From: Girardinichthys multiradiatus
Lineage: Eukaryota; Chordata; Actinopteri; Cyprinodontiformes; Goodeidae
Reading direction: 5' to 3'
Assembly: GCF_021462225.1 (NCBI RefSeq)
Contig: NC_061806.1
Span: 26,184,144-26,248,143, forward strand
Length of the DNA: 64,000 nucleotides
This document shows, in pieces, positions 57,182-64,000 of this stretch (position 1 is its first letter; every line of letters begins with the position of its first letter). The position numbers and the translations under genes were made by a program. Below the pieces are notes generated by a model, which made no database searches, was not told where the DNA came from, and saw only the letters and a program-made list of their open reading frames with translations.

Positions 57182-58190
57182 GAAACTACAGGAGTTGATT
57201 TACATTTTAAGCAACCACTGAGTCATAATTTGACAAACTAGATGTTTCACTTTTCACTGAAATATGCTACAAAAACTGAAGTAATACGACGAAAAATGTT
57301 GCCTGCGAATAATTTTAAAATCTTTAAGAGTGATAAAATGTTTTAGATGTAAAATATTTATTAATCAAGATGTCTATTTTTTTAAGTTATCCTTGTTTCC
57401 CCTGAGTTATATTTATGAGTATTATACATAAGTGACACATTGTTCTGTATCTCTGGCTGCAGCTTCCCATTCTGCTCCAGACACAAAAAGCATGCCGCAA
57501 GGCACTAGAACTCCATTGTTTCTTGAGAAAAATGCCTCAGGGTAGTGTTTAAGAGCTGCGTGGGGTGGGAACATGTCGACTTAAATACCTTCAGTGGAAA
57601 CATGTCATGGCCTCTTTTATCAGGTGTCTCACTAGCTGAACTATAAAGCTCAGCTCTGTGGTAAACTATAAAGCCAAAACTTAAATAAAAAAAATTAATA
57701 ATAATTTTATTCTTTCTCTTCTGATGGGGGATTATGTTTTATTCTAAATTCCTCACACACAAGCTTAAATTTAAAAACCTCACCTCATTAAATACTGAAT
57801 ATGTGTCATACCAGTCATGTGGTGAAAGAAAACACTTGGCTTTTTAGTCAGTGACCATCAAGCTGAACTCTGGAGCATTAAAATGTCTAAAGAAAGATGA
57901 TTTAGAATATACAGTTATTAATGATTAAAAAAACAGAAATAGTTGGGTATGTTAGTCAATATTGTACTACAGTTTACTGCTGTTTGCATAATTTGACTAA
58001 AAACTGACCACAGAGTGAATTTAATCAGCATATACTTGAATCCAGATATTTTCACACATTGCATAAAAATAGACATAACGTCCTTAATTTCTGTAATGAA
58101 ATCGGACCAACTCTTTCAATTTTTAGGTCAGTTAGGATGAGCAACATTAATAATGAAACTTGAGAATTTATTTTAACTTTCTTCAAATTT
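57182..58190. other. No gene seen
   Basis: AT-rich, no frame or repeat end recognised. Confidence 0.5.
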
Positions 58191-58195
58191 GAAGT

Positions 58196-58571
58196 TTACA
58201 TGCATTTATTTAATATTTTGAAGAGAAGTTTCATTATACTTTTCAAGTTTTTTTTGGCCCATTCCTCCTGACATAACTTGTTTAACTGAGTCAGGTTTGC
58301 AGGCCACCTTTCTTGCCCACACCATTTCAGCTCTGCCCACAAATTATCTATGGGATTCAGGTCACTAACTTTGTAACTAAAACTTCCCGGTTGCTGTCTC
58401 AAGATATTGCTTTAATATTTCCACAGCGCTGTGAAATGCAGCAGTTCGACTTAAGTTAGACTGGAACCATGATTTCTGCAGCAAGGACATTACCTCAATA
58501 AAAATATAATGTACAGAGTAATCTCTACCACTCCCAACACACCCAAAATAAGAGCACGGGTCAATCTTCAT
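58196..58571 (-). pseudogene. Tc1/mariner transposase relic
   Basis: The minus strand reads 'SDLNPIDNLWAELKWCGQERWPANLTQLNKLCQEEWAK', the C-terminal end of a Tc1 transposase. Upstream, in another frame, is 'QKSWFQSNLSRTAAFHSA'. Frameshifted and isolated. Confidence 0.65.
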
Positions 58572-60550
58572 CTTCCATTTAGTGTGAAACTTGGCTATCC
58601 TAGTGCTAGCAGACTATCTGCAACACACGTGCCCTGTTTGTGTTCTGTGGTTGTGTGTTTTTAAGTTAAGTCAAACTTTACTTGAAGGGTGATTTTAAAC
58701 ACACAAGATTGCTATTAACGCGCCGTCCGCGCTTATGCATTTTAACCCTTTTATTAACGGTATTTTTAAAGGTGGGTGTTTGATTCCGGTGCTAAATAAT
58801 ATTTACCCAGAAATGTTTAGTCTTCAATCCAGTAAATAATAGTCCCTAAACATCATTTAGTAGATTTGATAACTAAGTAAACACCATTAAGCCCCATTTC
58901 TCCAGTAAGATTGGGCTCGTTTCCAAAATACTCCCTTAATAATATTTCTTCAAATATTATTTTAATAAACAAAGGCAGCTAATTAGACACCGTTGAGAAA
59001 TGGTCATCCAGAAGGTTGGTTTTATTCAGCAGATCATTCTTTAAAACATTATTTTATTAAAATATTTTATCTGATCTTGCATTGTGAATGGTTGACTAAA
59101 CGTTTGCTGATTATTGCCTAAGTTGTTCCCAAGACTAATTTAACTTCACTTCCAGATTCTTCAAGATAATCCTTGGTTCTCAAACATAAACATTGTATGG
59201 TAATGTTGCATCATTCTTTTTGGTCATGATTTTCAATCATCTTTGATCAACTTGTTTATATTGTACATAGCCCATTAATCTTCGTTATTCTTTAATTCTG
59301 CTTGGTAGTTTAGTTGGATTGTTTTAGCATAGTAAAGAGTTTGTTGATTGAAATATGTTTGACTTTGAGTTGACTTATTTTTGTTAATAAATTCTTGTAT
59401 TTTAAGAAATTGTGTGAATTCATTCCATATATGTGCAGAGTTTATGCTGTTCAATAACGTCAGAGCTCGTCTCACACCTTTCTATTTTGTCCTAATACCA
59501 TCGCCTTACTGGGCTGTTATTCACAGGACAACCCTTAACAGACCAAAATATTATTTGATAAAATATTAAAATATTAATATTAAATATTAAATAGTATTTT
59601 CACATTAATAATCACAACAAATTCAAATTGGTTTTATTTAAAACAGAAATGCAATAATTATTGCATTGCAACTGCTAAAACAATATATTGCACTGATTAG
59701 TGCAATATATATCTTAATATTGTTGTCACTGACATTAATTTAATGTTATTTGGAATGTGATATATAAGAACACATGCTGAGGACAAACACAGATGAGTGT
59801 GTTAACATTTACTGTTTAACATCAGTCATCCTTTTTGTGTATGTTTGAAATGATTTAAAATATTTTTCTTACAGCTACATATTGAGGTATAGGTGTAGGT
59901 GTAAGTATTTCATGACAAAACAGGTTCCATGAAGTTTGATTCATCTTGTATAAAGATGGCAGAAAGCAATTTCTGTAGTTTTCACATGTGCTTACTTGTT
60001 ATTAATGCAGATTAGCTGTTTATTGTAAAAGCCCTTTGCAAATTGCCCTATCATACAGTGTGATCAATTTTCAAACCTGAGCTTTAGGGCACACACCAAG
60101 TTTTCAAATGAACATGTCCAGCTTTCTGCTTTCTAGTTAACACACTGCTATGGGGATCCAATAAACTGATATTAGCTGGTTGATTAGCCAGCCAGGATAT
60201 GAAGTCAGTTAGCTAGCCTGCAGTCTGCAGCCAAACACAAATTCCACTATAGTCTTTAAGCATGACAACTGTACTTCCAAAATCAATTACCGTAATACAG
60301 GTAATGGTGCAGCTCCTTTAGTTTTCATGCCACAACATTCCAAACACCCAACTTTTTTTCATGTAAACAAGAGGAACATGCAATTTGCCAAAACCGGTAA
60401 GAGAGTTGAACAAAAAAAGCTCCATTGTGGTCCTTCTCTGAGATCTTGCTAAATGTATTTTAAACTTCATCAATGGCATGATAGAAAATTTAAGCAGTTT
60501 TGAAAGTGTAACTTTTTAAAGCCTTAGTATATCTTGATACGGATAATTGA
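58572..60550. other. No gene seen
   Basis: Very AT-rich, with ATTAATATTAAATATTAAAT runs near 59570-59590. No coding or element evidence. Confidence 0.5.
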
Positions 60551-60559
60551 CTCATGCCA

Positions 60560-61145
60560 ATAGAAGAGAGAAGATATGTGCTGGAACATATTTTCAAGAA
60601 GGTGGATGTGTAGAGCTGTATAGATAAAGTTGACGAGCTCTGTTCTGATGATATGGTAGAGAGTTGCTATAACTAGTGCTTTGTGAGTGTTGGTGGAGAA
60701 TTATACAGAAGACCAGGAGCCGCTCTGTGTCTTTGTGGTGTGGCAGACAAGCATGTGAGGACGCAGGATATGTATGAGGACAGCGAGACAGTTGTAAAGT
60801 GTGTCTGCCACGAAGTGTGGTTGACGTTGTATCAGGCTGACACATAAGGTCAGGCAAGATTTGCCATGGACTGAGGTGTTTGCCGAAAGCATCGTGATTT
60901 GTAGCTACAGTAGTGACAACAAGTAAGGGACTTTGGAAAGTCTGAGGTATGCTCTGGAGGGTATAGGAATAAAATGAATACAGACAGCCTGTGTTGGACT
61001 AAGAGGTATACAGGTGGAGTTGTTGAGATTTGCATTGAAAATGAACAAAATAGACTGGTTTGAAAACAAAATTCAAGAGCCATGGCTCAGGTGATTTGGA
61101 CATGTGCACAAAAGGGACAATTGATACTGAATGAGGCAATTTAAG
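60560..61145 (+). pseudogene. LINE 3' region relic (tentative)
   Basis: Read in mixed frames, about 60950-61135 resembles the end of a fish LINE ORF ('AQVIWTCAQKGQLI' corresponding to a W-F-G-H-V-like block). The rest is decayed. Low confidence. Confidence 0.35.
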
Positions 61146-61279
61146 GAGTTGGTGTAACGGAAGATAATGTTAAACAGTGATGGTCAATGGTTCACTGTGG
61201 CCAACGAAAAGCAGAAATCAAAGCCTTTCTTACATTTACTTGATTGTCATATTATTTGAAAAATCACAGCACTCTGTAG

Positions 61280-61304
61280 TTTATTCCAGGACATGACATT
61301 TATT
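61280..61304 (-). promoter_or_regulatory. Candidate polyadenylation signals for tshz
   Basis: Two TTTATT hexamers (AATAAA on the minus strand) at 61280-61285 and 61299-61304, about 1.16 kb downstream of the tshz stop. No closer hexamer was noticed. The intervening 61305-62461 would be 3' UTR. Confidence 0.3.
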
Positions 61305-62461
61305 TTACAACTAAGGATAAAAGGATGCCATTTAGAATAACTGGTCATGAGAAAAACCTGGAACTCTTAAGAGCAATCCTTTCAAGCATATATACAGTTA
61401 TTGGCATCACATCAGATGCCGTTAATTTAATTTCATATAAACCACATTGAGGGACCTACAATTCACTGAAAAAGGGGCAATTTTGGTCCAACAATATTCT
61501 GCAGCTTTACACCCCCCCAAACCCAAATTGATCTAGAAAATAACACTGTAAAAATGCACACAGTACAAATAATATTGAACTTGTAAGTAGCAAGATATGC
61601 CAACATACATGATTTTTTTAAAATTATTTATACATTAAGTTTTCAACATTATTAACTTTACAAGTTTAGCTCCTTCATGATAAAATTTGTGGGCTACTTA
61701 GCAAGTACTGTACATGTTAAAAGAAAACAGGTTTTTTAACTTGAGGAAAAAACAGATGTCTGCAATATTTTCTGGTATAATGGTAAAAAATAAACACCAT
61801 TATAGTTTGGTTAAGTACCCTAAAATTAAACTTGATCTTTTTTTAATCAATTTTCTTTTGTCCAATCAAAATTTTCTTCTGTTTTACACTCACTGAAAGT
61901 GCAGAAACATTTCAGAACACCATCTTTTACCCATCTGACTTTAAATGACTAGCAGTTTCCAAACTTTGTAAAACAGGGACATCTGTTAAGCCATTACGAC
62001 TGAAATGTAGCCAGACCTAATATACTCATTGCTTCACATGAAAACATGCACAGCTTCATAAATAATATGCAAGGTAGGATGAAATATATTCATTCTAAAA
62101 CAATTATTCAGAAACAGTGATGAACACAAAAGCATAGATCAGTTTCAAAACAACAGATAGACTACTGCTAAAGGCTCAGATAAAATGCAGTGCATTGATG
62201 AAGCAACAATCAGTCAATGACTATATAGTGCCATGTCTGTTGCACCAATCTGTAGAATTGTATCAAATTAAAATGCAACCTTTACAATCTGTATTAGAGC
62301 TACTTAAATGGGTGCTCTTTTCATTCAAAACACACTGAATAATTAGAATATAAGGTGTTAAAGCTCATGTTTGTGTTAAAACAGTTGTGGCACTACCTGT
62401 GTTGACAGATTGAGACTTAAGAGTTATAGTGCAACACTAATCTGTCAAGCTTTCACCGATT

Positions 62462-64000
62462 TCACTGTTTATCTAACTTTTCGAGCTCTTTCACAAAGAT
62501 GAGATGGTCCTCCGGCGACTTTCCATGGGTTTTACAAAGGTGCAATTTGATTGCATGTTTGCTCACAAATGTCCGGTTGCACAGTTTGCACTGATACGCT
62601 GAGCCAGTGTCATCTTCAATAAGTCCAGAAGACGTAAACGTCTTGTCCTCAATTCTGCTCACTGCCTGCTGCTCAAGTAAGTCTACGGAAAGCTTGGAGA
62701 GGTCCTTTAAGGTGAATCCCAGGTGGGACTCTAAATGGTTAATGTAGGACAAGGGAGTCCTGAACTGGGAAGCACAGTCGCTACACAAAAACAGAGGTTG
62801 GCCAGAGTCAATATTTTTGAGGAACTTTGTTCCGCCTGTCCTCTTCAACTGGTATTTTACATTGGCCAGCCAATGTGAGATAGTGGTCATGGAGAGACCA
62901 GTAAATTTACATATGTGAACTCGCTCTTGTGGTCCCAAGTCACTAATGACGAATTTTCCTTCAGGAGTCTCCAGAAGACTGGAGGCAAACTGGGCCTGGA
63001 GAATCAGGAGGTGCTGGGGATTCCAGTTTGACTGTCGTCCTTTTCTTCTTTGGATGGGAGACAGCTCCTCCATACTGTCCTCAAAAGTAAAGCCGTCCAT
63101 GTCTGATTTCTCTGATATAGAGGATGGTGTTGTAGACTTTGGCGTTAAACGGCCAGTGAGATTTTTAACCATGTCTGAAATATCCATTAAAGCATTCTCT
63201 CGAAGAGGCGACGATGATGATTGGGAGAAATTTCTAAAAGATGCTTTAACAATGTTTGTGTTGCTGTTGTTTGGTGTTGAACTAGCTATAGCTGAACTGA
63301 CATTGCTGCTGGTTTTGGATTTTGTTAAGTCAATGGGCTGATCATTGTCATCATTATGATGTTGACTCGCTGGCTCTGCTTGTTTACTATGGGCATAGCT
63401 GCTCATCTTATAAAGCATTGCAAATGGGTCCACAGAGGGTCTGGGAATTTTTGCAGCTTTCCCCAAATGGTTATTCATGACAGACTGCAAAGCACTGAGA
63501 GGGCTGACAAGAGGCTGCTCAGACAAATGATCGGTGATGATGCTGAGGCTGCTGCAGCCATTGCTACCTGTTTTTTGTGGTGAGTCACCCTCAGTTTTTA
63601 TCTTTATTTCTGTTTTAGGCTCAGTTGGCTCTTCTTTACCCTTTAGAACATTAGAAATCTCAACTGTAGAGCCTTGCACTACTTTGGACAGATTTTCTGC
63701 ATTGGCCTTGGGATTTTGCAATGGTGACTTTGCAGACATAGACTTACTCTCAGGGTTTTTTTCCTCTTTTTCATCATGTGTAGAACTACTCCTTGTCATT
63801 TTTTCCACAAGCTCCTCCATAGCCAGCACATTACTTTTGTGGCTAAGAGGTGGAGATGGACTATTTGGTGAATGAATCAGAGAACCCATATCAGAGGACA
63901 TAACCTTCAAACTGTAACTACTGAACAAAGGTTGAACTGGTGCACAGGAGGGCAAAGTAGACTTCAGGGACCCATGGAGCTGATAGGCAGCATGAATGCT
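62462..64000 (-). CDS. tshz: Teashirt zinc finger homeobox protein, C-terminal half (partial)
   Basis: The frame is open from the window edge (64000) to TGA at 62462-62464, 512 codons; the protein's start lies beyond the window. Nuclear transcription regulator of the teashirt family. Numbered from the edge: a CtBP-binding P-I-D-L-T-K at 222-227, Ser-rich linker, an acidic stretch before the atypical homeodomain at about 319-381 (helix 3 with S-H-W-L-A-N-V-K-Y-Q), a C2H2 finger with Cys406, Cys409, His422, His426, and a second with Cys471, Cys474, His487, His492, followed by 'GKSPEDHLIF.KELEK' at the end. This is the expected large terminal exon; no splice site is seen. Wording around 'DMVKNLTGRLTPKS' suggests tshz1/tshz2 rather than tshz3, from memory. 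The frame is intact and the gene looks functional. Confidence 0.95.
   Translation of the reverse strand, partial: SIHAAYQLHGSLKSTLPSCAPVQPLFSSYSLKVMSSDMGSLIHSPNSPSPPLSHKSNVLAMEELVEKMTRSSSTHDEKEEKNPESKSMSAKSPLQNPKANAENLSKVVQGSTVEISNVLKGKEEPTEPKTEIKIKTEGDSPQKTGSNGCSSLSIITDHLSEQPLVSPLSALQSVMNNHLGKAAKIPRPSVDPFAMLYKMSSYAHSKQAEPASQHHNDDNDQPIDLTKSKTSSNVSSAIASSTPNNSNTNIVKASFRNFSQSSSSPLRENALMDISDMVKNLTGRLTPKSTTPSSISEKSDMDGFTFEDSMEELSPIQRRKGRQSNWNPQHLLILQAQFASSLLETPEGKFVISDLGPQERVHICKFTGLSMTTISHWLANVKYQLKRTGGTKFLKNIDSGQPLFLCSDCASQFRTPLSYINHLESHLGFTLKDLSKLSVDLLEQQAVSRIEDKTFTSSGLIEDDTGSAYQCKLCNRTFVSKHAIKLHLCKTHGKSPEDHLIFVKELEKLDKQ

Overview
The window is teleost fish nuclear DNA. Evidence: a teashirt-family gene at the right edge, fish-type Tc1/mariner, L2/CR1-like, RTE-like and DIRS-like retroelement remnants, TG...CA solo LTRs, a tRNA-like SINE, AT-rich intergenic DNA and many microsatellites. 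It is gene-poor. The only clear cellular gene is the 3' coding part of a tshz gene (62462-64000, minus). Almost everything else that can be named is mobile DNA, often nested several layers deep.

The main content is two copies of one Polinton/Maverick (adintovirus-like) element, an integrating double-stranded DNA element with virus-type genes. Copy A (1-6982, minus) is cut by the left window edge; it shows one terminus, a spliced gene, a broken family B DNA polymerase gene and the start of the packaging ATPase. Copy B (20596-35202) is complete from end to end: terminal inverted repeats of about 234 bp, AG...CT termini and a perfect 6-bp target duplication CACAGC. Its rightward genes are a spliced gene of unknown function, polB, the ATPase and a conserved basic/coiled protein. 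Facing them, leftward, are an unknown acidic protein, a second unknown reading frame, an unknown Cys/His protein, the integrase, a penton-like minor capsid protein, a small basic core-like protein, the major capsid protein and an adenain-like protease. The two blocks converge on a palindromic polyadenylation signal near 28.79 kb. Several genes carry stops, frameshifts or a deletion, so copy B cannot make a full set of proteins as it stands; the protease, the coiled protein and the spliced gene are still open.

Copy B sits inside a short DNA transposon (X, 20233-36428), which also received a solo LTR at 35542-36044 with target duplication GACGG. A second X copy at 52712-54050, with a SINE inside it, shows what the site looks like without the big element. 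Other layers: a Tc1 relic (14.9-18.98 kb) split by a non-autonomous LTR element with a coding 57-bp minisatellite and by an 800-bp MITE; a 3.1-kb L2/CR1-like LINE (37991-41142) abutting a Tc1 relic; a solo LTR (41907-42607, target duplication GGAAT); and a second LINE (54719-56744) inserted in a DNA transposon, whose long open frame has lost the reverse transcriptase catalytic motif by an internal deletion. The 57-62 kb stretch is AT-rich sequence downstream of tshz with only small transposon relics.
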